Origin: Kalaharituber pfeilii
Taxonomy: Eukaryota; Ascomycota; Pezizomycetes; Pezizales; Pezizaceae
Assembly (NCBI GenBank): GCA_015179045.1
Contig: WHUZ01000069.1
Span: 276,681 to 340,680, forward strand
Direction of reading: 5' to 3'
DNA: 64,000 nt
In this document: piece after piece, positions 40,412 to 51,076 of the stretch
Numbering within the stretch: position 1 is the stretch's first letter
Layout: the number at the start of each line of letters is the position of its first letter
Position numbers and translations under genes: made by a program
The notes under the pieces: generated by a model
What the model was told of the DNA's origin: nothing
Seen by the model: the letters and a program-made list of their open reading frames with translations, nothing else
Databases searched by the model: none

Positions 40412-40735
40412 CTCTGTAATACGTGTCAGATTGAGCTTATGTTCATACTTCTCGCGACGTTGAAAGAGATCACGACGTTGAAAGAGACCCACCATACCTG
40501 TAAATTGAGCTCACATTGCCACCTCTCGCACCGTAGAGGAATCCTGCTATACATGTAGAATTGAACTCATGCTGCCATTCTCGTGCCGTCGAAGGGCCCT
40601 GCAATATCTGTCAGATTGAGCTCATGTTTATACTTCTCACGATATTGAAAAAGACCCGCTATACCTGTAAATTGAGCTCATGTTGTCATATCTCGTGCCA
40701 GCGAGAGAGACCTGTTGATACGTGTAAGTAAGGGT
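40412..40735 (+). repeat. ~56-bp subrepeat array segment
   Basis: About five units (CACCATACCTGTAAATTGAG; CTCGCACCGTAGAGGAATCC), probably a continuation of the array at 30060-30330 before the LINE insertions. Confidence 0.75.
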
Positions 40736-41181
40736 ATAAGTAAGTTGTGCGATGTATCACCTCGTATCTTTGTCAGGCTGCTCAATGAACATTGACTCCT
40801 GACTTGACTCAATTCAATGTGCAATTAGGATAATTCTTATAGTGTCAACACGCAGGCTGGAACTAGTCCGCTAGAACTAGATTGATCAGTAACTCGTACT
40901 ATACCTAGTCTAGTTGTATCATGCCACTGTACTTAGTAGTCTAGTTGCCATTGTGGGCTATCCCAGCCGACCTGTAGGGCCGGCTGAAGTGGCCTGAGCA
41001 ACCTCATAAGCACCCAATTCAGCAACCCAATGGAGAGCCCGTAAGCGAGCTACTACGTACCGCCCCTTTAGCAACAGCATAAACTTGATCTCAAATCCGT
41101 ATTCTGGCACATTGAGCATATTGAGCATGTTGAGCATGCTGAATACGCACTTGAAAAAATATAGGACACATTGTGTCGAAG
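40736..41181. repeat. Partial palindrome-arm module and unassigned spacer
   Basis: 40736-40950 shows no recognisable feature. 40951-41160 carries the arm module (ATCCCAGCCGACCTGTAGGG, AGCAACAGCATAAACTTGAT) followed by the central repeats CATTGAGCATATTGAGCATG. It looks like a second, truncated palindromic copy next to Z. Confidence 0.55.
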
Positions 41182-41186
41182 GCCTG

Positions 41187-42061
41187 TATAATGAACCAAC
41201 CTCTACCACGGGCGAAATACTCCTTCCCCATGTGACACGCGAGACCCGAGGCCCCAAGACCCTGCCACAGCCCGAACTCCTGCTGAGCCGCCGCGTAGCG
41301 GCAGTACCTGAAAGCTCCTACCCTCGCCGCCCGCCCTGAGTCCTTACGCACCGCAGCTGCTTGTATCCCGGTCGCTGCCTATATGTTCCTACATATTCCC
41401 TGCCACAGCCCGAACTCCTGCTGAGCCGCCACGTACCTGAAAGCTCCGACTCTCACCACTCGCTCTGAGTCCTTACGTACAGCAGCCGCTTGCATCCCGG
41501 TCATTGCCCGTATGTTCCTGCATATTCTGTGCCACAGCCCGAACTCCTGCCGAGCCGCCGTGTAGCAGTAGTACCTGAAAGCTCCGATCCTCGCTGCCCG
41601 CCCCGAGTCCTTACGCACAGCAGCCGCTTACATCCCGGTCGCTGCCCGTATGTTCCTGCATATTCTCTTGCATCCATGATTCGTCCAGAATGTTCTCCTG
41701 CATTAGCTTGAAGTTTCTCCTGCACTAGTTTGTTCTTCTACCAAGTTTCTGAGCTTATTTGATTCTGTTGTATTTACAAGGTTCTTCTACCAAGATTCCT
41801 GGGCTCTCTATAAAGGAGGCTCATCCACACGTCTCTCTCTGCTCCTCACGTAACAACTTGTATCCACACTTAGGTTGTACATAATTCTGCATATATCTCT
41901 CTACATCATATAGCGCCGACTGTCTCTACCTGCCGTGAACTCCGCTACCTCCCTAGCACCCGCTGCCTCCCTGGCACGCGCTGCCTCCCTGGCACGTGCT
42001 GCCTCTCTGGCACGCACTGCCTACCCTGTATCTCGACCCCGGCCCTGACCCGTTCTTTACA
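41187..42061 (+). mobile_element. Solo LTR of the gypsy-2 family, internally triplicated
   Basis: 875 bp, ending TTCTTTACA and beginning TATAATGAACC (a TGTAACGAACC start with G-to-A and C-to-T changes). 5-bp TSD GCCTG (41182-41186, 42062-42066). A ~130-bp block (CCACAGCCCGAACTCCTGCT ... CGGTCGCTGCC) occurs three times at 41270-41660, against once in the gypsy-2 LTRs. It has TATA-like CTATAAAGG (41808) and ACGTAACAA (41848-41856). Left by recombination between two LTRs. Confidence 0.85.
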
Positions 42062-42473
42062 GCCTGCTATACCTCTTAAGTTGAGTTCATACTACGAGTG
42101 GGCTTTGCTATCCCTATAAACAATACGTTCTCAGCCCGTCAGCAGCTGAAGGGAACTGATCAAACTGATCAACAGTCCATCACGCCTATGTTATACTAGT
42201 GGAGCCTGCTAGCTGACCCCTGTGAGTAACAATCAGCGGCTGTAGCGGCCGACCCAATAAGCGGCCTAATAAGCAGTCCTATGAGCAAAGCAGCCCCATG
42301 AGCAGCCTAATGAGTGGTGGCATTGCGTGGCCTCGTAAACTTCATGTCAATTGAGCAAAACCCTGAGAGGGCATCTTAGGCATGCTATAATATTCTCAGA
42401 TTCAGAAAATAGACCACTCTGAAGATGTTAGGTATATCAGGTGCCTTAAGCATACTGAGCGCGTGTATGAGAT

Positions 42474-42907
42474 TGTCACGGATCACAATCGGTTACCCTG
42501 AACTGTACCAAAAACTGTACTAAGGTCGACTGGGTTCAAGGAATCTCCCACTAGCACAGTTTTGGATAACAGAATTGTCGGCGCTTAAGGAATTACGTTT
42601 TTTGAATAACAGAATTGTTGGCGCTTAAGGAATTACGCTTTTTGGATAACATCAATCCTGCTGAAGGCACGGCGCTTAAGGAAGCCCTTCTGTATCTCTC
42701 TGTTTCTGTGTTGCACTTTCCTGTATATAAAGACTCTTTTCCACCCCGTAGCCTAGGTCCCTCAAGCAATAAAACATATACTCTCCTGACCATACTCTTT
42801 CCTCTACAAGCAGCGTTCTGCTCCAACTTGTGAGCACTACGTGACCCCGCCTGACTCGATCTGCGACTCAGCGCCGGCTAATAGCCTCGTGAGGTCGGTC
42901 CGTTACA
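42474..42907 (+). repeat. 5' LTR of gypsy-4
   Basis: 434 bp, TGTCACGGATC ... GGTCCGTTACA. TATA-like TGTATATAAAG near 42722, then AAGCAATAAA at 42764-42773, which is both a possible poly(A) signal and the complement of the primer site. A duplicated TTGTCGGCGCTTAAGGAATT-type block (42575-42645) is present. Confidence 0.93.
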
Positions 42908-42908
42908 C

Positions 42909-42918
42909 TTTATTGCTT
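42909..42918 (+). promoter_or_regulatory. gypsy-4 self-priming primer-binding site
   Basis: TTTATTGCTT, one base after the LTR, is the exact complement of AAGCAATAAA in the LTR, 40 nt after the TATA box, where the transcript should start. No tRNA-like TGG begins the site. Known precedent: Tf1 and related chromodomain elements prime from their own RNA 5' end. Confidence 0.6.
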
Positions 42919-42956
42919 CGCCTCATTCCCTTAAGAACTAGGACGCCAGCAAGGTT

Positions 42957-43921
42957 ATGATCGAATCTGCTCCACGTTACACCACGATTAGGATCCCGCG
43001 ACCACTACTCCAGACACTTAAGCCCTTTCTACGAGCCACACTCTCTTTCGCTGCCCCCTCCTATCGAGCCCTCACAAACACCTCCCACCAATTCGTCCCA
43101 GTGGACAAAATCCTCCAAGTCATCCAAGTCGTTACCAGGGGAACAACAACAACCCAACAAGACCCCATCCCAGAATTTGGACACCTCTTCATACCAGACC
43201 ACAACTGCAATTGCCCCTACTGCCCAATCAACAAAGAGGACCTGTCATGAACAAGGAGCCCCACGTTATGCTCAGAATACCCACTACACTATACTCTGCA
43301 ATCTTGAAGGCTCTTTCATACACACTCTCCCTTACTCAGACTCTCCTTGTAGTACAAAAGGATGCCCCCCTCCTCCCCCAACGATACATCAATTCAAGCT
43401 TAGACCTCATCCAAAGCGTCAAGTATACAGAACAAGGAACGCAGACTGACCAGGAGTCAGGGTACAAAAAACGACGGGTCTACACCCAATACCTCGCACC
43501 CATTGCCTCTCCTCAAGCTGGCCCAAGTAACTATCAAGGACTCATGATACCGGACTCTCCGTCAAACCAGGATAATCTCGTAGACCTCTACAATCTCGCC
43601 CAACAACAACTTTAACAAGGAAACGCACTCGTCTACCAAGCCACAGACTCTCACGCCCACGACTACCTCTTACAGCAGATCAAAGAAGAGTTACAAAACC
43701 CAGAAGAGACAGCTGACGAGGACTTCCAAGAAAACGAAGAACCCGACTGGCCGGAAGAATATTTCTGAAACCCTCACGATTAGAAACTGGAAGAACCAAG
43801 GGAACCCAAGCCGGAAATCGACTTCGGAAGCTCCGCTTCCGAATCTGACACCGACTTCCCCCCACAACGAACAGCTACCCCCAATCCTCCTCCATCAAGA
43901 ACCTCTCCTCCCCGGCCTACC
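42957..43921 (+). pseudogene. gypsy-4 region upstream of Gag (broken frames)
   Basis: Two overlapping frames (42957-43250, 43211-43615) appear to be one N-terminal extension broken by a shift: RPLLQTLKPFLRATLSFAAP and YKKRRVYTQYLAPIASPQAG. The sequence then runs, with stops, through an acidic segment (DEDFQENEEPDWPEEYF) toward the gag ATG at 43922. No domain recognised; probably the N-terminus of an originally longer Gag. Confidence 0.5.
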
Positions 43922-44890
43922 ATGTTCGCCATCACCTTCACAGAAACTCAGTTCAAGCAGCTGCTGGACAGCGTCAAAGGGAAATCCAACATCAAAATCA
44001 AGGAGCCAGAAACCTACTCTGGCGAACGAGAGAAGCTCAGGGGATGGTTCAACCAGCTATCCATCCAATTCACCAACAACCCTGACCATTTCAAGGACGA
44101 CCATACCAAAATTAACTATGTCTCCTCCTTCCTACGAGACACAGCCTCTAAGTGGTTCGAGCCTTATCTACAGGATAATGACGCCCTTAAGAAGGCCTTC
44201 CCTGACTACGATGCCTTCCGCAAAGCTCTTACCGCTGCCTTTGGAATTAGTGATGAGAAAGGCCACGCACAGCAACAGCTCGACAAGCTCGCTCAGGGAG
44301 ACGCCAGATTTATAGCATATTGGACTCAGGTACAGTGCCTTGCGATTGATGCTGGGATCGATGATGTGGGAAAAATTATGGCAATCAGAAGAGGACTGGC
44401 TCTGCGACTTCGAGATTGGCTTCTAACACAGATAGGAGCCAACAGTTGGGAACTGTCAAAGTTGGTTGAGAACTTAACGGAAATAGACAACAACTACTTC
44501 AACCAGAGAAAGGCTAACCTCCAGCTTCTCTTACCGAAACTGCGGCCCTCTCGAGGACCTCCTACACCCCAAAGGCCCTCCGCTCCTCCTAAGACGTATA
44601 CTGAAGCTATTAGTCAAGGATACCACAGCCCAATGGAAATGGAATTAGATGCAGTAAGGCGGGTCTCTAAGGAAGAAAGACAGAGGCGCCAACAACAAGG
44701 CCTATGCTACTATTGTAGGGAGGGAAAATACTTCGCCTACCAATGCCCCAAACGCCTGCCCCGCTCCCGCCAACCAACTCCTACCAAGAATACCACCTCT
44801 CCTCCTCCACGCAGGGTGAATCAAATTAATACAGATACTACCAGTGAGGCTGGAGCTGTTAAAATCGAGGAGTTAAACGACAAAGAGTAG
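43922..44890 (+). CDS. gag: gypsy-4 Gag
   Basis: 322 residues. Capsid domain from about residue 30 (EPETYSGEREKLRGWFNQLS) through DTASKWFEPYLQ and a FRKALTAAFG segment to about 190. The basic Pro-rich linker precedes a nucleocapsid knuckle CYYCREGKYFAYQC near residue 265, where Tyr (TAC) stands in the usual His position of the CCHC motif, a single C-to-T change. A protein could still be made but its RNA-binding knuckle is probably impaired. Confidence 0.88.
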   Translation: MFAITFTETQFKQLLDSVKGKSNIKIKEPETYSGEREKLRGWFNQLSIQFTNNPDHFKDDHTKINYVSSFLRDTASKWFEPYLQDNDALKKAFPDYDAFRKALTAAFGISDEKGHAQQQLDKLAQGDARFIAYWTQVQCLAIDAGIDDVGKIMAIRRGLALRLRDWLLTQIGANSWELSKLVENLTEIDNNYFNQRKANLQLLLPKLRPSRGPPTPQRPSAPPKTYTEAISQGYHSPMEMELDAVRRVSKEERQRRQQQGLCYYCREGKYFAYQCPKRLPRSRQPTPTKNTTSPPPRRVNQINTDTTSEAGAVKIEELNDKE

Positions 44891-44929
44891 AGAAGACAGG
44901 TAGCCCCTCTTCTACTCGATCCAATAGCT

Positions 44930-45603
44930 TTGTTGCTACCGCACCATACTCAGGATCAAGGTCAAGTCCTCAGGCGCCTCAAGTTTCTAAGAACCTTTTT
45001 TCCGTCGTACCTCAAACTTCGTTGTTACTATGTTCTCACTGTTTCCAAGCCTCTTGCTCATGTTTTCCTAGTTTTTCTGAAGCCCCTCAAGTCCTTTCCG
45101 AAGTTCCTATTGATTTCTCATTATGCAATGTTAGGGTCGAGTCTCTGGAAGACTCAAGAAATAATGTCGAATTTCATGCTGCGTTTTCTGAACTGAATGA
45201 TTTCCCTGTCTTACTGCCTGTATCATTGTCTCAAAAATCAAGCTCAGAATCAAGCCAAGTCAAGACCTATGCATTTCTAGATTAGGGCGCACAAGGTAAT
45301 CTCATGCACCCAAGGGTGATTCAAGAGGGCGGGCTCACAACCCAACCTATATCTCAAGTAGTCAACCTGATCTTTATGGACAAAACCCAAGCCAAGGACC
45401 CCCTTATCCAAGAAGGGTATGTTGTCAAGATGAACATTAATAGCCATGAAGAGCTAATTGAATTCGGGATTACTGAAACCTGCAAGGATAATCCTCTAGT
45501 ACTTGGAATAGGTTGGCAAAGAACGCACAATATCCAAATAGATCACGACAAAAATCAACTCCGTTTTGCCCCCTCCTGCAACCCCCACAACTCAGGAAAC
45601 TAA
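44930..45603 (+). pseudogene. gypsy-4 protease region (stop in the active site)
   Basis: The frame reaches KTYAFLD, then a TAG, then GAQGNLMHPRVIQEGG: the stop sits exactly in the D-x-G-A catalytic motif. Downstream, LVLGIGWQRTHNIQIDHDKN matches the usual retropepsin LG-W block. No other shift is needed within it. Confidence 0.8.
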
Positions 45604-45786
45604 CCCATTCAACTCCTCTATAAGCGACCAGCTACCTTAACCCCACAAAATAAGATAGCCTTCGTTAATGCTATTGCCTTCAAGACTCTCGCTAAGAAGC
45701 ACCCCACCTATAGCATTAACGTTCATGACATAGACCAAGCCTTATTCCGTCAAGCAAACCAAGTATCTAGCCAAAGAATCCAGGAA

Positions 45787-46640
45787 ATGATACAGCACTC
45801 ACACGATAGGAATCATCAGAAGAAACGCAAAGACCCTAAGGAATACCTACCCAAGGAATATTATGACTTTATTGATGTCTTTGACCAGGACAAAGCAGAG
45901 CAACTCCCCCCCCATAGACTAGGGATCGATCATGCCATTATTTTGGAAGAAGGAAAGTCACCCCCGTTTGGCCCTCTCTACAACCTCAATACAAAGGAAC
46001 TCCTCGCCCTACGAGAATACTTGGAAGACAATCTAAGGAAAGGATTTATTCAGACATCCACCTCCCCCGCAGGGGCGCCAATCCTCTTTGTACCCAAACC
46101 TGACGGATCATTACGGTTGTGTGTGGACTATAGGAGACTTAACAATATCACAATCAAGAACCGTACTGCACTTCCCCTTATCAATGAAACTCTTGACCGA
46201 CTCAAGAGAGCGAAATACTACACTAAGCTAGACAGAGGGAAGCCTATTATCGAATCAGGATTAAGGAAGGAGACGAATGGAAAACAGCCTTCCGGACCCG
46301 TTATGGACACTTCGAATACAAGGTCATGCCCTTTGGGCTCACTAATGCACCCGCCACATTCCAAGCTCACATCAACAATATCCTCAGAGAATTTTTGGAT
46401 AAATTCTGCACTCCTTATCTAGACGATATTATCATCTTCAGCACCTCACTCCAGGACCATATACAAGACATCAAAAGGGTTCTCCACAGGCTGAGAGACT
46501 ATGGGCTATATGTTAAAGCAGAAAAATGCGATTTTCATAAACAACAGGTCGAGTATTTGGGATTCATAGTAACTACAGACGGCATTAAGATGAACCTCAA
46601 GAAAGTCAAGCAATTAAGGAATGGGAAACCCCTAGATTAA
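45787..46640 (+). pseudogene. gypsy-4 reverse transcriptase (one-base shift inside)
   Basis: Linker with [20 protein letters not shown], then RT blocks [40 protein letters not shown] and KYYTKLD. A missing base near 46232 moves the continuation ([20 protein letters not shown]) to another frame, which holds [20 protein letters not shown] and the catalytic [10 protein letters not shown] further shift near 46613 precedes the connection (LIKDIQTFLGFANFYRRFIL). Confidence 0.88.
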
Positions 46641-48784
46641 TAAAGGATATCCAAACCTTTTTAGGGTTTGCTAACTTCTACAGACGCTTTATCCTAAACT
46701 ACAGCAAGGTTGCAGGACCATTGTATGACCTGCTAAAAAAGGATCAAGCGTTCAAATGGGAACCAAGACAGCAGCAGGCATTCGAAAAGCTCAAAGAATC
46801 CTTCACATCTGCACCAATCCTAAAGTACTTCGACCCCTCCAGACCAGCTATCCTGGAAACCGACGCTTCAGACTATGTGGTAGCTGGAGTACTGATTCAA
46901 GAATATGAAGGGAAAACTCACCCAGTTGCGTTCTACAGCCACCGTATGACCTCCACGCAGTGCAACTATGAAATCTACGATAAGGAGCTACTTGCCATAG
47001 TGGACGCTTTCAAGGAATGGAGGCACCACCTCCGAAGTGATGTCTATAATGAGGATATTCAAGTATATACAGACCACAAGAATCTGGTATACTTCATGAC
47101 AACCAAGAAACTCAATCAACGCCAGATCAGATGGATGGAAGAGCTCACAGGTTTCAATTTTAAGATTATATATAGGGAAGGAAGGAAAAATGAAAAGGCA
47201 GACGCACTCACAAGACGATCAGGAGATCTTCCTAAGGAGGGGGACCACAGGCTCACACAACGATACCAAACTATCCTCAAGCCTTCCATGTTTGCTCAAG
47301 TTAACACCCAGGATATCGATACGTTGAGTCAGGACCAGGATCAAGACCCCATGCTCCGAACTATCAAGATGGAACTCAAAAAGGAAAGCAAACACTCCTG
47401 CCTTATTAACCTCAAGCTATGCTCAATTGATGAGTCAGGAACCCTCATGTATGACTCAAGAGTCATGTTACCTAAGTCACGGTACATTCAGGTTATTCAG
47501 GAACACCATGATACACCACTGGCAGGACACCCAGGACGAGACAAAACCTTCGAACTCATCTCAAGAATGTACTATTGGCCTCAGATACGGAAAATTGTAG
47601 CCTACTACATTAACAACTATCATAAGTGCAAACAAAACAAGCCTCTCCGCCACAAGCCATATGGACTTCTGAACCCTCTTCAACCCCCGGAAACCCCCTG
47701 GGCCTGTGTCACTATGGACCACATCACGGACCTCCCACCAAGCCAGGGATATAATGCAATCCTTGTCGTAGTTGATAGACTCACCAAGATGGCACACTTC
47801 ATCCCAGCAAAGAAAAGTGACAATGCAGAGGAGCTAGCTCAACTATTTCTCCAAAATATAGTGAGACTCCATGGCCTACCTCAAGAAATCATTACAGACC
47901 GTGCCCCAATATTTAAGAACCATTTCTGGAACACCCTCTGCAACCATCTGGGAATCAAGCCAAAGTACTCCACAGCCTTCCACCCTCAGACCGACGGACA
48001 AACAGAACGAGTCAATAGTTTTGTGGAGGAGTACCTCAGACACTACATCAACTATCAACAAGACAATTGGGCCTCCAAGCTTCCTATGGCCGAATTTGCA
48101 TACAACAATCACCAATCGGATACTACCAAAATGTCCCCCTTCTATGCACTCCAAGGGTTCCATCCGCATTTTGGTACTACATCGGAGCAAGCCGTAATCA
48201 ACTCCCCAGCCCAAGATCTGTCCCAGGAGCTTCAGAACAACCATCGATACCTCCAAGAAACCATCAGAGATACCCAGGAACGACACAAGAAATATTACGA
48301 CTGTCACCATCAAGAACCTCCAAGATACCAAGAAGGAGACCAAGTCTATCTCAACGCCTCCACCCAAATCAAAACTACGCAACCCAGCCAAAAGCTCGCA
48401 GCAAAACGTCATGGACCTTTCAAGATCATCAAAGTCCTGTCCCCCCACACCTACGAGCTAGAACTACCCCCAAATCTTATGACCCACTTCCACCCAGTCT
48501 TCAATGTCACTCACCTAGAACCCTGCTACTCTAATCCCCTTCCCGGACAGCGACAAGATCCTCCAGAACCGATCGAGATTGATGGGGAACCCGAATGGGA
48601 GGTGGAACAAATCTTAGACTCATGCCTACACCGGAAGCGCCTCCAATACCTAGTGAGATGGGCTGGATACCCCCACTGGCCCGACGACTGGCGTACACCT
48701 CAAGAGCTTACCCATTGTGATGATCTACTTCAGAACTTCCATTCCAAATACCCTCAGAAACTAGGACCCTTGTGTTACGGCTAA
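46641..48784 (+). CDS. gypsy-4 RNase H, integrase and chromodomain
   Basis: Open from the ATG at 46721 for 687 codons. RNase H: ETDASDYVVAGVL, DKELLAIVDAFKEW, YTDHKNLVYFMTTK, KADALTRRSGD. Integrase zinc domain: HHDTPLAGHPGRDKTFE ... YHKC, where the first Cys of the CxxC pair is Tyr (TAT, one G-to-A step from Cys). Core residues are intact: MDHITDLP, ITDRAPIFKNHFW, DGQTERVNSFVEEY. The chromodomain lies near residues 620-670 (EWEVEQILDSCLHRKRLQYL, VRWAGYPHWPDDWRTP). The reading enters the nested LTR at 48773, so its last codons belong to that insertion. Confidence 0.9.
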
Positions 48785-49509
48785 GGTGGAAACTTGCCTA
48801 CCACTGTGGCAAGGGGCAAGGGTTCCACTACTAATTAGCTGCCACGGCTAAAGGTGAAGACTTACCCGCCAAGGGGAAAACGCTGACCCTGCAATCGAAC
48901 ATAAGACCAACGCTGATTGACCGGACTGATCACCCGTTAGGCTTGGCTGTTGATTCTCGCATCATTTCGATAGGGCAGTACTACGGAAGGGTGTGTCATC
49001 CGGAATGCAGCTTGATGCATACACTCGAGTTACGGAAGCTTTATTTATATACGCACATGCATTAGTACATTCGTTATCTTTGTCCCGTACTATTTTTGCA
49101 TGTTTTCGTTACGTATGCCTATTACCACGGTATTGGCATTGATAAGGAATCGCCGCGTTGCCAGCCAATTATTCATTTGTTGACTACTCATGTATGGCTG
49201 CGCTGAAGTCTATATAAGCGCCGGCTGGCGATAGCATAGTTAGAAGAATCAAGACACAAGCGGTGTCCTAAGTCCTCTATAACTCTGAACCTATCGTTCC
49301 ATCATTACGCCCGTGAATCGCTCCGCTCCGCTGCGTGCTACCCGCCGAGTAGCTGCCCTTCCGGTCCGCCGTATACACCTCCGTAGCCATTCCGACCCGC
49401 CGTATTCACACTTCCGGGACGACGCCGGCACCGCCGTGTTCCCCACCGTAGCCGTAACATCCGGTCCCTTCCAGCGCCCACCGGAGCCGAGCACCTCACG
49501 CCCGTAACA
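48773..49509 (+). repeat. 5' LTR of the decayed gypsy-3 relative
   Basis: TGTTACGGCTAAGG ... CGCCCGTAACA, with TATA box CTATATAAGCG at 49210. AGCGGTGT (49259-49266) complements ACACCGCT in the primer region (49512-49519), a weaker 8-nt match 48 nt after the TATA box. Tandem GCCGTA/CCGCCGTA motifs lie at 49365-49460. Confidence 0.93.
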
Positions 49510-51042
49510 TTACACCGCTCCTCCTTCACCTACCACCCCGCCTCCACAATGTCGGCACCGGAAGGCTCATCCGCTGCCTCCTCTTCCTCAAGGACCTCTC
49601 CCCGGAGATGTCGCCAACCTCCGTGACGAGCAAGCGTTTCAAGGTAATGTACCACCCTCTCCTCCGAAGCATTCCCTCCGCCGGGTACTGATGGTGCGGT
49701 TTCCTCCGCAACCTGCAAATGTTCCCCGACCCGAGTCGGCAAATCGCACGGCGCACTAAAACCTGATCCCGGAGGACCTCCTCCGCCGGGTATTGATGGT
49801 GCGGGTCCTCCTCCTCCTCGTGCCCTGCCTTGCGGTTCTCGTCGAGTACGAGACCCTACGCCTCTTCGTTTTTCCCACGAGTCAAGCACTGCCGTGGGAC
49901 TTTTCTCTCCTCCTCCGCCTCCTCGTTATCCCCATGAGTCAGTTATTGCCGTGGGGCCTTCCTCCTTCTCGTATCTCTCCTCGCGGCTCCCGCCGATCCC
50001 GAGATTCGATGCCTTTATCTCCTCTTCTGCCTCCTTCGAAAATTCCCCCCTCCAGAAAAGTTTGATGGGGATGAAAAAGAGCTTGACAATTTTCCTCCTG
50101 GTCCCACGATGGATCAGGGGTTCGCGAATCACTGCCGACGACGAAACCTCTCGCTTGAAGGGCCCTGCCCTCACCTTTTCCGTCGGAACCTCTCAGCGTT
50201 ATATGCCACAGCTCTCACCCTACTGCGTATGACCTTCCAGGACTCCTCAGCCATTGCTGAGGCTGCTCGAAACATTCGGACGCAAGCAGTAGGGTAGGAT
50301 GCAGGATTTCTTAACTGAAATCGACGAAGTATTAGTACAATGACGTGGCAAAGACTCCCGACCCTGTCCTCATTTCCGACGTCTCCGCCAGCATTCGGAA
50401 GATGTCCGGAACCTTCTAGTGGGTCATTTTGAGTATCGAAGCAACTGGAACCAATGGAAGTTTCCATTGCCGATGCCCCGGGCAAGCCTGGGAATAAGCG
50501 TTTCACTCCCTCCACCACCATGACAAACATCACCTTCGTCAGCAGCAGCCCTACGATACAGCCACCTCCACCTCCGAAGAACAAGAAGGGCGACGACATA
50601 CCTGAAGATCTGATTCAGAAGAAAGGCAACTGATGCATCAGGTACAAGATGACGTCATGCTGCGAAAAGAAGTGGTGGAAACCCAACCGAAGCCAAAGAA
50701 GGAAGACAAAGGGGAAGTAAAACGCCCTGGAGTCACGAATCCACTCTCTCGACTAGCCCAAAGAAGACGAAGACAGATTCTGGCCACCTCATAGGCCGTC
50801 GATGGATCCGAGAGGATCACTGAACTGTCTAACTTGGAGTGGATGGGGACCCTGCTCAGCGTGTAGGACTCCCCGTCATAGCGACCTTCTCAGTTGCGAG
50901 GTAAAATTCAAAACTGGGAAGACCGTTAGGGCTATAGTGGACCGTGCGACCCCTGCGCCGATTGTTTCCTTGGCAGACTGGGTAAGGAGTTGAAGATGAG
51001 GCCACAAGCAAGACCTCCGATGATCATGATTCTTGTGAATCC

Positions 51043-51076
<34 letters not shown>

